This document shows positions 21,213 through 34,991 of a stretch of 64,000 nt of DNA, in pieces. The notes under the pieces are model-generated. The model saw only the letters and a list, made by a program, of their open reading frames with translations, searched no databases and was not told the origin of the DNA. Each line of letters opens with the position of its first letter. Within the stretch, counting starts at the first letter, position 1. The stretch covers positions 24,838,017-24,902,016 of the forward strand of contig CALNVZ010000174.1 in assembly GCA_940671915.1 (NCBI GenBank), read 5' to 3'. The DNA is from Paracentrotus lividus. Its lineage: Eukaryota; Echinodermata; Echinoidea; Camarodonta; Echinidae. The position numbers were made by a program, and so were the translations under genes.

Positions 21213-22194
21213 ACTCCGTTAATTGGATTCGGTTCTGTGGCCTTTTTCTTCAGTGTTTTGCCTCTTCATATAACGTTTTAGGCATTATGTAATTTGTTTG
21301 TCTATTCATTAAGCATACCATGCAGAGAATGGTCAGATTTTAATATGAAAATAATCACCCCTCAACAAAGGAATTTCCATTTTACTATTACCAAATACCA
21401 TATGCTTCAGGAGGAATTTATCAATCAGTACCGGTAATATTCCTGTATTATACCAATGAATCTTAGTTAAAGTCGAGGTCTAATTAAGGTATAGGCGGCA
21501 ATGTTATGCGATGCATAACCATGGGTTCTTATGCGATGTCAATGTGTTATCCATCATATTCCTAATGAGCCAACTGTTATGTCAAATAGTTCCCTCTACT
21601 GATAACTATGTGCACCTCGGTACGTAAGATTAAGACCTTGATAGGTACAAGTGCAATGCAGTGTTCATTAAAAAAAATTATACAGTAAAGATCTATGCAG
21701 AGCTAGAGTCAGAAATTTATTGCTGCCCAATTTTATTCCCTGATTTTATGGATTATGACACAACAGTCAAACAGTTCACTATTCTGCACTCCGATTTACG
21801 ATGAGGCCGAAGAAAAGAATTGACATACCTCTGTTACTTCAATAATAGATCTAGATCTAAATTATGTAGATATCAGACTTGAAAATACAGGAAGAAGATA
21901 TAGCACATAAGCAGTCAATAGATATCTTTTTGAAAATACTAAGGATCACTATCGCTCGCTATACTGCACCATTTTTGAAGAACCGTGCACCAGGTGACAT
22001 GCACACCCCCCCCCCCCCCCCCCATCGGTGCAAATTATAGAGCGTGTATGTTGTATTGTGTTTGATTGTGAAAATTTGCACGATGTTAGTGTGCCATGTA
22101 ATCTACAAAACTGCGCTGTTAATTTTTCCGAAATAATATTGATTTATTTTATATTGTATTGTATTTACCTCTATGATGAATATGTCTCTGTCAA
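21213..22194. other. AT-rich DNA with a C run, no gene seen
   Basis: No exon continuing PNPT1 was recognised. A run of about 18 C residues lies at 22,006-22,023. Short frames here have no domain content. Confidence 0.4.
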
Positions 22195-23690
22195 CAGGTC
22201 AATTCCCTGCAATGTGGCAGGTTGCTATAGTGAAACCATTACTGAAGAAGCCTGGCCTTGAAACAGTATTCAATAATCTTAGACCCGTTATAATCTTCAG
22301 TATATTTCTAGTTAGTAGAAGGCGCTGCAACCCAACAAATAATCGAGCACCTTGAATCACATCTGCTGTTCGTGCTAAATCACGCATAAGAAAGTATCAT
22401 AGCCAGAAACCCTACTCTCCAGAATCAAAAACGACTTCTTATGTCAAGACAACAGAAGATTATCTGCTCCTTCTTTTGGACATGAGCAGTGCATTCGATA
22501 CAATTGATCACCTGTGCTTATTGGAAACTCTAAAAAGCCACTTTTGGATCGATGGCAATGTTCTTGGATGGATTGAATCATACCTGTCTAACAAACAGAC
22601 GTTGAATGATGGCATTGTCTCAGATGGTTCAGGGTGCCTTTTGTGGTTCCTCAAGGTTCACGGCTCGGTCCACTACTGTTTACTTTGTATACAAGCCGTT
22701 TCCTCGTTAACATCAAACAGGAGTTTCCTGGCATCTGTTGTCACTGTTATGCAGATGAACCCCATTATACATATCTTTCTGTCCTAATACACAGCTGAAA
22801 ATGATTGCATATCTCTATTACAAACATGTATCGATTACATAAGAACGTGGATGCTACAAATAAGTTGATGTTAAATGATAGGAAAACAGAACTGTTGATC
22901 ATTGGCACTTCATGTCAGGTTTTGAAGTTCAGAGTTTGTAATGTATCAGTTGGTGACTCTGTCATAACACAACTGATACTGCTAGAAACTTGGTGTACTT
23001 TTTGACACACTTGAACATTGGAATCTCACATAACTAGTGTCTGCAAATCAGCATATATCATGATATACAAACCCAAGACATATTCGTAAATACTTTGATC
23101 AAAATACCATGAAATCTATTGTTCATGCATGTGTAACTAGCAACTTGATTATTGTAACAGTTTATTGTACGGACTGCCAGATTCACAAATATCTAAATTG
23201 CAGCGGGTCCAAATACATGTGCTCGCTCAATCTATGCCCTTCCCAAATTCTCTTCAGTCACCCCACTTCTTAAGGAACTTCACTGGCTACCAGTTCGACA
23301 AATAATCACTTTTAAGATACTAATGATAGTCTTCAAAGCACTGAATGGTCAAGCCCCCAAATATGTGACAGAATTGTTGAATTTGACAGCTGAAAGCCAT
23401 GGTCGTAATTTACGTAGCAAACAAGACAAGTTCCTGCTACAGATGCCCTCACATAAAACAAAAATAACCCTAGGAGACCGTTCATTCTTATGTGCAGCCC
23501 TAAATTGTGGAATGGACTGCCACTGGAAATAAGGAAAACCTCATCACTTGAGAATTTCAAATCAAAATTGAAAACTCATCTGTTCATTTAGAATATCTTA
23601 GCAACTAGAGCTCTTGCAGCGCATTGGAATATCTACATACACATTGCGCTTTATAAATGAATATTATTATTATTATTATTATATTGTATT
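22195..23690 (+). mobile_element. CR1/L2-type LINE, broken reverse transcriptase and 3' end
   Basis: Conceptual translation in several frames gives, in order: AMWQVAIVKPLLKKPGL; the RT block LLLDMSSAFDTIDH with WIESYLSNKQ; a catalytic box reading YADE at 22,748-22,759 where active enzymes have YADD; NKLMLNDRKTELLIIG; and the C-terminal LLKELHWLPVRQIITFKILM ending with LGDRSFLCAALN. The element ends in GCGCTTTATAAATGAAT and an ATT repeat, as L2 elements do. It is 5' truncated with multiple frameshifts, so it is dead. The last 360 bases form the start of the duplicated 4.6-kb segment. Confidence 0.85.
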
Positions 23691-24252
23691 TATTTATTAC
23701 CAATATTGCAAAAGATATACATAAACAGAATTCAATATAAATATGCATTTTGGTAATATGAATTAATTATGCTAATTTATGAATGAAAGCATACTTTTTG
23801 CTCTAATTAAGAAAATAAAGCTCCTAGAATGCTAATTTTGTGTATTATTATTCCCTATAGCATTCCTAACAATTGTACTAGGAAAAAAAATTTCGTATTG
23901 AAATTAATTTTTATGTATTTTATGTTTTTAGATCTTTTTTTCTTTTGTTTTTTCGCAAAAATTATTGAAGAACCATTTTGAAACATATAATGCTAAAAAT
24001 AATTGATTTCAGCCAATGAAAGTGAAATAATCATTATTTTGTGAATAAAGTGAGAAAACTCGTGTTTGAATCGTTTCGGTCTGACGGATATTTTTGAAAA
24101 TCGTGCAGCGTTGTAACGGTATGACCAATTTTTCGGAAATATGGTTTTAAAAGATGCGCGAGACTTGAAAGTATAAAGTCAGCAAGTTCGCGCAGCGGAA
24201 TGGTTGCGGAAAATGTCAAGGGGGGCCATAATGGGCCCCAGTCTTTTTAGGG

Positions 24253-24754
24253 TTAAAGGCGGTCCTGCACGAGCATCGCTAAGCTAAAACGAGGACTTAA
24301 GATACAATCTGTGTGGTCGCCGCCATTGTTCACGATCGAAAGCATGACTTCATTTGCATACGGCCGGTTGTCAATCAAAATTAGTGCAAACACAGGCCAG
24401 CCAATCGCGATCGCGCTGTGAGTGCGAGGCGTACAGCGTGTGTGGATACTCTATTTGTGTATAAAGCATTGTATCAGTGCACTATCAGTGAATGCATATA
24501 CCGGTATACAGTGTTCGGATCTCAAGATTATCACGTGCATACTTCTCGCTTGCACAACAGGCGGGGACATCATTACATCATTGCCGATAACAAATTGGCT
24601 CATGACTTCGGCAATCGTTCGGGCGTTCTAGCTTTCGGTTTTTGGACCACTGCGTAAGAGTGCGCACTCTTGGTATGAATGGGCAGCTTGCAAAGTTCGT
24701 TACCGCGTACATATTTTGAACTCCCTCTACACTATGGGGAACGTACACCTTTAA
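24253..24754. mobile_element. Possible TTAA-type MITE
   Basis: TTAAAGG at the left and CCTTTAA at the right bound a 500-bp segment markedly richer in CpG than its surroundings. The inverted ends are only about 8 bp, so the call is weak. A copy lies in the duplicated segment B. The frames within it are not recognisable proteins. Confidence 0.35.
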
Positions 24755-26454
24755 GGGGTATTTTGTCAAGACAAATCTCTTTGTAAACTTTACCAGTTGT
24801 TCGTTATCGCTCGTGAGTCTCTAAGCTTCAATATCGAGATGGCTGGTTTCCACCATCAAGAAGGCGGCCTGTAACACACAACTCTAGGTAGAGTGCCTAA
24901 AACTTGTGTCAATTGAATTAGCACTTCTGGGGCCTTGTTTAATGGGGTCAAGGTAGAGGATTTTGAAAGGCAACCCTTTGGGGGTCACCTATCCCCTTGA
25001 CTGTCCCCCACAAATGAGGTTGTGTTTGCCGTAACACCTCTCAAGACAGCAGTTAAACATGGATTTCCCCCGGGTAAACATTATTTAGATGATTCATTAC
25101 CTTCAGATAATTCAGCCAAGATCTAAGAACAAATGTTTGTTTCATGCATGTGTTCTGTATTGTTTTTCTTTTACGTTCTGTTTGTTTTTGTTTATAGTTT
25201 ATTAAGGTTTTCTTTGCAGGTAATCAACTTAGACATGATCTTCCCTCCTTGGGCAGGTAGCAGTGCAGTAATGCAACCATTAGATGACCAGCATCAGTTT
25301 CTGATTCTTGCAGTAAGATCTTCCACAATGATAGAGACAAAACCCTTTCCTTTTCCTAACGAATTTAGTTTGACGATGATTGGACATGGAGGCAGATGAT
25401 GGTCTAAGGACTGGGGCATAACTCTCCCTGTACGGTGTGATCTGTCAATATCTTTAGTTACGTCAATCTGAATTCTTAGCTTTGACTGACAGATGTCAGA
25501 AAAGCAGTGTCAGTGTTTTCTCCATGTGTTTCATATTTTCCTAGGATTCTGACACATGACCTTCAGGAGTATTGCTCCAGATTGATAACACCTCGATGAA
25601 GCATTTTGATTTGGGATTTTAGTGTTGTGTTGATTTTTGTAAGATTATGAATCTCTATTCTTGGCACCCATATCTGTTTGCAAACTGCAGATGGAGCTCT
25701 GCATTTTGTCCGAGTTAACTCTGACATTTTTTGTTAACAGCTCGTAAGGAACTCTTCATTATGTAACAGGCCTTTGATATCACTTGGTAGGCCTATGTTA
25801 CAGCTCCTGTTTATCCGCTGTTTATTGAGCCTGAAGCAGGGGCTGGGCCAGCCATTGTTCAGAATATAAGACTCAATAAGATGTTGGAATGCACTATGAC
25901 GCTTTCACTCTCAACTAATCTTGTTCATTACAATATAAGATTGGGGGAGGGGGGTTACATACAAGAGGCAAAATTCAAAAGTAGGAACGTGCAATGAACT
26001 TGAAGGTCACCTTCAGGATAAACAAGAAGGCCCATATTCTGCTGGGAAGACTAAGTTTGTATGCGTCGCAACCTTGTACAACTATATTGTGTGACCCGCA
26101 TTAGACAAAAGGATCGCAGTTCATCGCACAATAGATTTTCGAACTTGCGACGCAGACAAACTCAGTCTTCATAGCAGAATATGGGCCCTAGAGTTCTACT
26201 TCACAGAAACATCATGGGACTATAGATCAAATTCAACAACTCAGGAGGTTCCACATCAACATGATCTTTCCTGGCTTACTCTCCAACAATGAAGGAAAAA
26301 TATTACATCGTTAATAAAAGGCAAAGGTCGAGTCCAAGATTCAATAAAAAATAGAGAAAAATAGCTGAACATGTAAATCAACACAACTCAACACAACTTT
26401 ACACAACTCAAACAAAACCTGTCAAGCAATTGATTATGGGGGTTGAAAAAGTTT

Positions 26455-27335
26455 TTTTTTCTCTTTTCATTGTCTTGGATGGTTTGGGGAACATCCAAGA
26501 TATAGCTAGGGTCCGGAAAGTGGGGACTAAAAAATTCAAGATTTTAAAGTCGAGGCAAAAATCATGTGGCTGGAGCTAAAAAAAAATATCCAACCATAAT
26601 GACCAACAGTGTTTATACAGTTTAATGTTTTTATTCAGCCTTAACAATAATTAAAGGGATGTAGTAACATTGAATGATATTCAAATAGCAATTTATCTGA
26701 TTTAGCTCATTTTGCCAACATGATTATAAACACATAGGTCAGGCTGGTATTCCTTTAAAATTGCAGTCTAATTGCTTGCTTTACTTTTGAGATATCTATG
26801 ATTTTATACTCAAATTTTCAAACCCATTACCAGATGCTTTTGAAAACCGCGTGCGTTTCAACACAGCACAAAGCACACCGCATTTCCTGTCGTGAAGTCC
26901 TTGTGCCTACCAGGGTGCTAAGACTGCAACAGAGCGATAATAAATTATTCATGCGCGGCCATATTCTAATAGCCTCGTTTGAAATCACTGTTTTCAGATA
27001 GTAAATCACTTTCATTTGATCTGAAACTTTCAGTAGTTTGTTTTTACGTTCAGAGCAATAGAATTTTATTCATTTTGACCTCTTTTGCACTTGATTTTGG
27101 AAGTTACTTAATCCCTTTAAACACACGCTCAACAAGCATAACAGACTCAGTAGCCTATGCACTGAAGCACCCTTTCAGAGTAGATAGGCCTCTAATTGTC
27201 TGCTAGAATGCCTAGGCCTACCCCTTCACCCCTTTATAACTGACCACTTTAAAGGTTTTAAAGGTCTTACTTTTATCCTTAGTAGGCGCAGCCAATAGAC
27301 CAGTTTACTAAGTTATTATAATTTATCCATGTTTA
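26455..27335. repeat. Dispersed repeat family, copy in segment A
   Basis: The order of landmarks is: GGATGGTTTGGGGAACATCC; AAGTGGGGACTAAAAAATTC; AACAGTGTTTATACAGTTTAATG; TTTATTCAGCCTTAACAATA; CACAGCACAAAGCACACCG; AACAAGCATAACAGACTCAG; CCTTTCAGAGTAGATAGG; TAGTAGGCGCAGCCAATAG. The same order recurs at 31,060, 38,320 and, in parts, at 33,245, 35,720, 36,450, 44,690/45,757, 46,480 and 49,690. No coding capacity is visible. It is probably a non-autonomous element. Confidence 0.75.
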
Positions 27336-27956
27336 TTTCTTGTCCAATCCCAACATTTGCTTTCGGAGGGTAATTTTGGGGCTATCTGACTCTAAACTAA
27401 CGGGCCCAACTCTAATCAAATTAATCTGTCATTACTCTGAGTTCGATCGTACATTAACCAGATACTACCAACATTCCACAGTCTGGTTGAAAACAACACT
27501 TCTTTTCGCAAACTTGATTTAAAAAAACCCCCCTAATTGCAATAAGATGAGTACCTGATCACCCGATTTTAATCAGATGTTGGCCAGAGACGTCGGACAG
27601 CTGAAAACAATAGAATCTTATACACATGGCTCTTTCTTCAGTAAATGTACCAAAAATGTAACATTTGTGCTAAAATTTCAAAATCATTTTAAAGTTTGTT
27701 CTGTCATATGAATGTAAGTATCATACCCCCATATTCATTAAAAAATAGGTGAGGAGATAAAACAAGCTGATTTGTTTGCATGCCATCCACTTGACATGGT
27801 ATACATTACAAAACACATATATAACGGTTGTAACATGTGTGTCAAAAAATGACATTGTGTTTCAAAACCAAATTTCGCTCTTTTACGATCTAAACACTTG
27901 ATTGAATGCCCAAATTTGCTTGTTATGTAAGGTGAGGAATCCAAAGTATCCATAGT

Positions 27957-30900
27957 TCTTCAAAGCACTGAAATGGTCAAGGCCCCCAAATATGACAGAA
28001 TTGTTGAATTGACAGCTGAAAGCCATCGGTCGTAATTTACGTAGCAAACAGACGAAGTTCCTGCTACAGATGCCCTCACATAAAACAAAAATAACCCATA
28101 GGAAGCCGTTCATTCTTGATGTGCAGCCCCTAAATGTGGAATGGACTGCCACTGGAAATAAGGAAAACTCATCACTTGAGAATTCAAATCACAAATTGAA
28201 AACTCAACTGTTCATTTAGAAATCTTAGCAACTAGAGCTCTTGCAGCGCATGGAAATATATCTACATACACATTGCGCTTTATAAATGAATATTATTATT
28301 ATATTATTATTATTGTATTTATTTTACCAATATGCAAAAGATACATAAACAGAATTCAATATAATATGCATTTTGGTAATATGAATTAATTATGCAATTT
28401 ATGAATGAAAGCATACTTTTGCTAACTAATTAAGAAAATAAAGCTCCTAGAATGCTAATTTTGTGTATTACTTATTCCCTATAGCATTCCTAACAATTGT
28501 ACTAGGAAAAAATTTCGTATTGAAATTAATTCTTATGTATTTTATTGTTTTAGATCTTTTTTTCTTTGTTTTTTCGCAAAAATTATTGAAGAACCATTTT
28601 GAACATAATAATGCTAAAATAAATCATTTCAGCCAATGAAAGTGAAAAATAACATATTTGTGAATAATTTTTTAATAATAATAGGTGAGAAAACGTTTGA
28701 ATCGTTTCGGTCTGACGAATTTTTGAAAATCGGCAGCGTTGTAACGGTAATGACCAATTTTTCGGAAATATGGTTTTAAAGATGCGCAGAGACTGAAAGT
28801 ACTAAAGTCACAAGTCTCGCGCAGCGGAATGGTTGCGGAAAATGTCAAGGAGGCTAATGGGCCCCCAGTCTTTTTAGGGTTAAAGGCGGTCCTGCACGAG
28901 CATCGCTAAGCTAAAACGGAGACTCAAGATACAATCTGTGTGTCGCCGCCATATTGTTCACGATCGAAAGCATGACTTCATTTGCATACGGCCGTTGTCA
29001 ATCAAAAATTAGTGCAAACACAGGCCAGCCAATCGCGATCGCGCTGTGAGTGCGAGGCGTACAGCGTGTGTGGATACTCTATTTGTGTATAAAGCATTGT
29101 ATCAGTGCACTATCAGTGAATGCATATACCGGTATACAGTGTTCGGATCTCAAGATACCACGTGCCCATACTTCTCGCTTGCACAACAGGCGGGGGACAC
29201 ATTACATCATTGCCGATAACAAATTGGCTCATGACTTCGCAATCGTGTCGGGCGTTCTAGCTTTCGGTTTTTGGACACTGCTAAGAGTCGCACATCGTTG
29301 GTATGAATGGGCAGCTTGCCAAAGTTCGTTACCGCGTACATATTTTGAGACTCCCTCTACACCTATGGGGAACGTACACCTTAAGGGTATTTGTCAAGAC
29401 AAATCTCTTTGTAACTTTACCAGTTGTTCGTTATCGCTCGTGAGTCTCTAAGTTCAATATCGGATGGCTGGTTTCCACCATCAAGAAGCGGCCTGTAACA
29501 CACAACCTCTAGGTAGAGTGCTAAAACTTGTTGTCAATTGAATTAGCACTTCTGGGGCCTTGTTTAATGGGGTCAAGGTGAGGATTTTGAAAGGGCAACC
29601 CTTTGGGGGTCACCTATCCCCTTGACTGTCCCCCACAATGAGGTTGTGTTTGCCGTAACACCTCTCAAGACAGCAGTTAAACATGGATTTCCCCGGGTAA
29701 ACATTATTTAGATGATTCATTACCTTCAGATAATTCAAGCCAAGATCTAAGAACAAATGTTGTTTCATGCATGTGTTCTGTATTGTTTCTTTTACGTTCT
29801 GTGTTTCTTGTTTATAGTTTATTAAGGTTTCTTTGCAGGTAATCAACTTAGACATGATCTTCCCTCCTTGGCAGGTAGCAGTGCAGTAATGCAACCATTA
29901 GATAGACCAGCATCAGTTTCTGATTCTTGCAGTAAGATTTCCACAATGATAGAGACAAACCCTTTCCTTTTCCTAACGAATTAGTTGACGATGATTGGAC
30001 ATGAGGCAGATGATGGTCTAAGGACTGGGCATAACTCTCCCTGTACGGTGTGTCTGTCAATATCTTAGTTACTCAATCTGAATTCTTGCTTTGACTGACA
30101 GATGTCAGAAAAGCCAGTGTCAGTGTTTTCTCCATGTGTTTCATATTTTCCTAGGATTCTGACACATGACCTTCAGGAGTATGCTCAGATGATAACACCT
30201 CGATGAAGCATTTTGATTTGGGATTTTAGTGTGTGTTGATTTTTAAGATTATGAATCTCCTATTCTTGGCCACCCATATCTGTTGCAAACTGCAGATGGA
30301 GCTCTGCATTTTGTCCGAGTTAACTCTGACATTTTGTTAACAGCTCGTAAGGAACTCTTCATTATGTAACAGGCCTTTGATATCACTTGGTAGGCCTATG
30401 TTACAGCTCCTGTTTATCGCGTTTATTGAGCCTGAAGCAGGGGCTGGGCCAGCCATTGTCAGAATATAAGACTCAATAAGATGTTGGAATGCACTATGAC
30501 GCTTTCACTCTCAACTAATCTTTTCATAAATATAAGATTGGGGGAGGGGGGTACATACAAGAGGCAAAATTCAAAAGTAGGAACGTGCAATGAACTTGAA
30601 GGTCACCTTCAGGATAAACAAGAAGGCCCATATTCTGCTGGAAGACTAAGTTTGATTGCGTCGCAACCTTGTACAACTATATGTGTGACCCGCATAGACA
30701 AAAGGATCGCAGTTCATCGCACAATAATGTCGAACTTGCGACGCAGACAAACTCAGTCTTCATACAGAATATGGGCCCTAGAGTTCTACTTCACAGAAAC
30801 ATCATGGGACTATAGATCAAATTCAACAACTCAGAGAGTTCCACATCAACATGATCTTTCCTGGCTTACTCTCCAACAATGAAAGGAAAAATATACATCT

Positions 30901-32514
30901 TAATAAAAGGCAAAGGTCGAGTCCAAGATTCAATAAAAAATAGAGAGAAAAATAGCTGAACATGTAAATCAACACAACTCAACACAACTTTACACAACTC
31001 AAACAAACCTGTCAAGCAATTGATTATGGGGTTGAAAAAGTTTTTTTTCTCTTTTCATTGTCTTGGATGGTTTGGGGAACATCCAAGATATAGCTAGGGT
31101 CCGGAAAAGTGGGGACTAAAAAATTCAAGATTTTAAGTCGAGGCAAAAATCATGTGGCTGGAGCTAAAAAAAAATATCCAACCATAATGACCAAAGTGTT
31201 ATACAGTTTAAGTTTATTCAGCCTTAACAATAATTAAAGGGATGTAGTACATTGAATGATATTCAAATAGCAATTTATCTGATTTAGCTCTTTTGCCAAC
31301 ATGATTATAAACACATAGGTCGGCTGGTATTCCTTTAAAATTGCAGTCTAATTGCTTGCTTTACTTTTGAGATATCTATGATTTTATACTCAAATTTTCA
31401 AACCCATTACCAGATGCTTTTTGAAAACCGCGTGCGTTTCAACACAGCACAAGCACACCGCATTTCCTGTCGTGAAGTCCTTGTGCCTACCAGGTCTAAG
31501 ACTGCAACAGAGCGATAATAAATTATTCATGCGCGGCCATATTCTAATAGCCTCGTTTGAAATCACTGTTTTCAGATAGTAAATCACTTCATTTGATCTG
31601 AAACTTCAGTAGTTTGTTTTTACGTTCAGAGCAATAGAATTTTTATTCTTGACCTCTTTGCACTTGATTTTGGAAGTTACTTAATCCTTTAAACACACGC
31701 TCAACAAGCATAACAGACTCAGTACCCTATGCACTGAAGCACCCTTTCAGAGTAAGTAGGCCTCTAATTGTCTGCTAGAATGCCTAGGCCTACCCCTTCA
31801 CCCCTTTATAACTGACCACTTAAAGGTTTTAAAGGTCTTACTTTTATCCTTAGTAGGCGCAGCCATAGTACCAGTTTACTAAGTTATTATAATTTATCCA
31901 TGTTTATTTCTTGTCAATCCCAACATTTGCTTTCGAGGGTAATTTTGGGCTATCTGACTCTAAACTAACGGCCCAACTCTAATCAAATTAATCTGTCATT
32001 ACTCTGAGTTCGATCGTACATTAACCAGATACTACCAACATTCCACAGTCTGGTTGAAAACAACACTTCTTTTCGCAAACTTGATTTAAAAAAACCCCCC
32101 TAATTGCAATAGATGAGTACCTGATCACCCGATTTTAATCAGATGTTGCCAGAGACGTCGGACAGCTGAAAACAATAGAATCTTATACACATGGCTCTTT
32201 CTTCAGTAAATGTACCAAAAATGTAACATTGTGCTAAAATTTCAAAATCATTTTAAAGTTTGTTCTGTCATATGAATGTAAGTATCATACCCCATATTTC
32301 ATTAAAAAAATAGGTGAGGAGATAAAACAAGCTGATTTTTGCATGCCATCCACTTGACATGGTATACATTACAACACAAATATATAACGGTTGTAACATG
32401 TGTGTCAAAAAATGACATTGTGTTTCAAAACCAAATTTCGCTCTTTTACGATCTAAACACTTGATTGAATGCCCAAATTTGCTTGTTATGTAAGGTGAGG
32501 AATCCAAAGTATCC
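27957..32514. repeat. 4.6-kb duplicated segment, copy B
   Basis: This is a head-to-tail copy of 23,331-27,951, about 60 bases shorter in total. The differences are mostly scattered one-base insertions and deletions rather than substitutions, and reading frames open in A are interrupted in B. That pattern is what uncorrected long-read sequence looks like. The 27,960-28,310 part is again the LINE 3' end. Confidence 0.95.
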
Positions 32515-33712
32515 CCTCAAACAGAAAAACACAAGTTTCCTCAGATTGATATTTAATTAGAACCAAATATCAATAACGGCTGTAACGAAGATAACAGTCG
32601 TAACGGGTGTCAAAATCATTGACACACATTTTATTTTCATGAATAAATTCAAAGTAGTGAATTAAATTCCTTCAAGTTTTTAACAATGTTGAATGGTGCT
32701 GATACAACATTGTTGATGCCTAGCTTGCATTTATGGACATCCTTTTTTGTAGGATGCTCCAAAATGCATATAACGGTTGTGAACGAAATGTTTGACACAT
32801 ATCAAGTCCTTGAAGTTAAATGTCTCATATATTTTTTCTGCACATTACATGAACTATGTCTTGTGTCAGTTATATTTACAAATACCTTGGTGACATATTT
32901 TATGGTAACACAGAAGGTCAAAACAGTTTTGCTTCTAAGTTGAAACTCTCAACTGATCATGGGAATGTTTGACACACATGTTACAACCGTTATAGCCTTT
33001 TTTTTCCAATTCAGCCCAGCAATTATTGTTGTTCATGAATGTTGTGCACATGTGATATTATAGGAGGTCTAGTCATTCTTACAGGTACATTAGTAAGTTG
33101 GTGAAATTATCATTAGTCAACTTGTTTAAAATTATCATTTTTAAAAGGAGAAACCAATGTTATAATTTTTACCCTCTTTTCGGACCTCATTCTAGACTTT
33201 ACAAGAAATTGCACAAAAAGGAGAAACCCTGTAACGCTCGTTTTTATATTTTATATTATACTCAAATTTTCAAACCATTACCAGATGCTTTTTGAAAACC
33301 GTGTGGGTTTCATCACAGCACAAAGCACACCGCAATTCCTGTCCTGAAGTCTTTGTGCCTACCAGGGTGCTAAGGCTGCAACAGAGCGATAATAAATATT
33401 CATGCACGCCATATTCTAATAGCCTCGTTTGAAATCACTGTTTTCAGATAAAAATCACTTTCATTTGATCTGAAACTTTCAGTAGTTTGTTTTTACGTTC
33501 CGAGCAATAGAATTTTATTCATTTTAACTCTTTGCACTTGTTTTTGGAAGTTACTTAAAGTTGAATTAAGAAGACGATCCCAAATATTGAGATATTATAT
33601 TAATAGCATCCTTACAACCCCTAAAATACTGAGTGGCGTTTCAACCCCCCAAATAAGTTAAGAATAGTGAATTTTAACGATTTACCCCTACCCATATTTC
33701 CGAGTTCGCTTC
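32510..33712. repeat. 1.2-kb duplicated segment, copy C1
   Basis: It matches 34,992-36,195 from TCCCCTCAAACAGAAAAACA to CCGAGTTCGCT, again with scattered indels. It contains a partial dispersed-repeat copy (33,245-33,554) and then the left end of a TTAA element at 33,555. Confidence 0.93.
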
Positions 33713-34966
33713 CCGGGATGCGTACTAATACTAGTGTCTCTCCGTCGACCTCACAAACGGGAATGTTGGTCTTGGCGAAGTAAACACAAGGCATGCCGGT
33801 GTACACCTGACACATTTATATGGATCTACTTGTGTGTCAGAACTTTTATTTTTATCATTATTAAGTTTATGTGAATGATTTTAAAACAGAAATAAAAATG
33901 AAGCTATGTCATACAGTCAATAATATGCCTCTAATTGCTAGAATATTCTTATTTGTAGCATTTTAAGACGAGGGCCGTGGCGAAACAAGTCAATAAATAC
34001 TGACTGTATATAGTACTGGAAATCAGCTAGTTGTGGTGTGCAGTTTTTCAATGCGAAACGTAAATGCTTATAAAAGTAGATTTGTGAACATACTCTTCTC
34101 CAAATATGTAACTGCCCTCTAATGATACGAAGACCTATAGATTAATTTCAAGAGAAATAATATGAAATTTGATCGAGATATGCTCACCTGTCAATTGCGC
34201 GTAGCGGACGCTAATCGTTCGTGTTATTGTAAGATATTCTTCCGCGTGATGCGACCGGCTCTTGAAAAACCAAGTCGCTAGCGGAATCGGTCTGCGCTTG
34301 CCGCCGGCGCGGTTGCCTGGCGAGCTAGCTTCATGTATATGTGCTAAGTGTTCGCTTTTGCGCTTTCACTTTACAAATAATACCGTCTCATGAATTGGGT
34401 TTTGCCTTACAATTTATACGAAATCAGTCGGTATAGACCTCGAAGTAAGTAAGTAGAATTGTTTATCAATTTCTTTGTGAGTTTGCTTCATCATTTTTCA
34501 ACTATATGTCTTCGAAATTCATAGAAAGGTCATTTTGATCCAAACTTCACCACTTTGATCTGAATACTTGTCAACAAGGAATAACGAAATCATCATAAGC
34601 AAGCCACAGAAATGCACAGTATAGTGTACAGCGAACAACACACACAAATATAACTACACAATACACACGTAACGGAACAAGCTGCTCAAGCTGCGTGTGC
34701 ACTGTGTGAGCGACCGGATCTACAATGTACGTCACCTCACAGAACTCGATCGTATACTCGGAGTTAAGAAATATATAAAATAGTGAAAATATCAATAAAT
34801 AACTCATTGTTTGCAATAATACTTCACCAAATTTAAGACTGGAAATCGTTATTCATACTGTTGTTTATATAGGGATAGTAAGAATTTGTACATTATGATC
34901 CATTATTATTTAATTGACTTCCTTGAAAAAAATTTGGTAAAATCATCTAACTCTATCTGGCTCATT
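33713..34966. other. Unique segment left of the assembly gap
   Basis: No gene was recognised. It contains a GC-rich patch (about 34,190-34,330) with several CpGs (GCCGCCGGCGCGG), unlike its surroundings. This could be a promoter-type island, but no exon next to it was identified. Confidence 0.35.
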
Positions 34967-34991
34967 NNNNNNNNNNNNNNNNNNNNNNNNN
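34967..34991. other. Assembly gap (25 N)
   Basis: Exactly 25 N residues. A round, short length suggests a placeholder gap rather than a measured distance. The sequence on its right repeats DNA already seen at 32,510. Confidence 1.

Larger units (their letters stand above)
23331..27951. repeat. 4.6-kb duplicated segment, copy A
   Basis: It is collinear with 27,957-32,514 along its whole length, starting TCTTCAAAGCACTGAA and ending AATCCAAAGTATCC. It carries the LINE 3' end, AT-rich DNA, a possible MITE (24,253-24,754) and one copy of the dispersed repeat described at 26,455. Copy A has the better-formed sequence. Confidence 0.95.

Noticed and set aside
25133-25399. Possible PNPT1 exon after the acceptor TTTGCAG at about 25,219
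   Set aside because: The translation after the acceptor does not match the expected GALAEKAL continuation or any later PNPT1 segment.
29050-30882. 133-codon frames in duplicated segment B
   Set aside because: The corresponding stretches of copy A are split by stops and frameshifts, and the frames exist only because of single-base indels. No domain was recognised.
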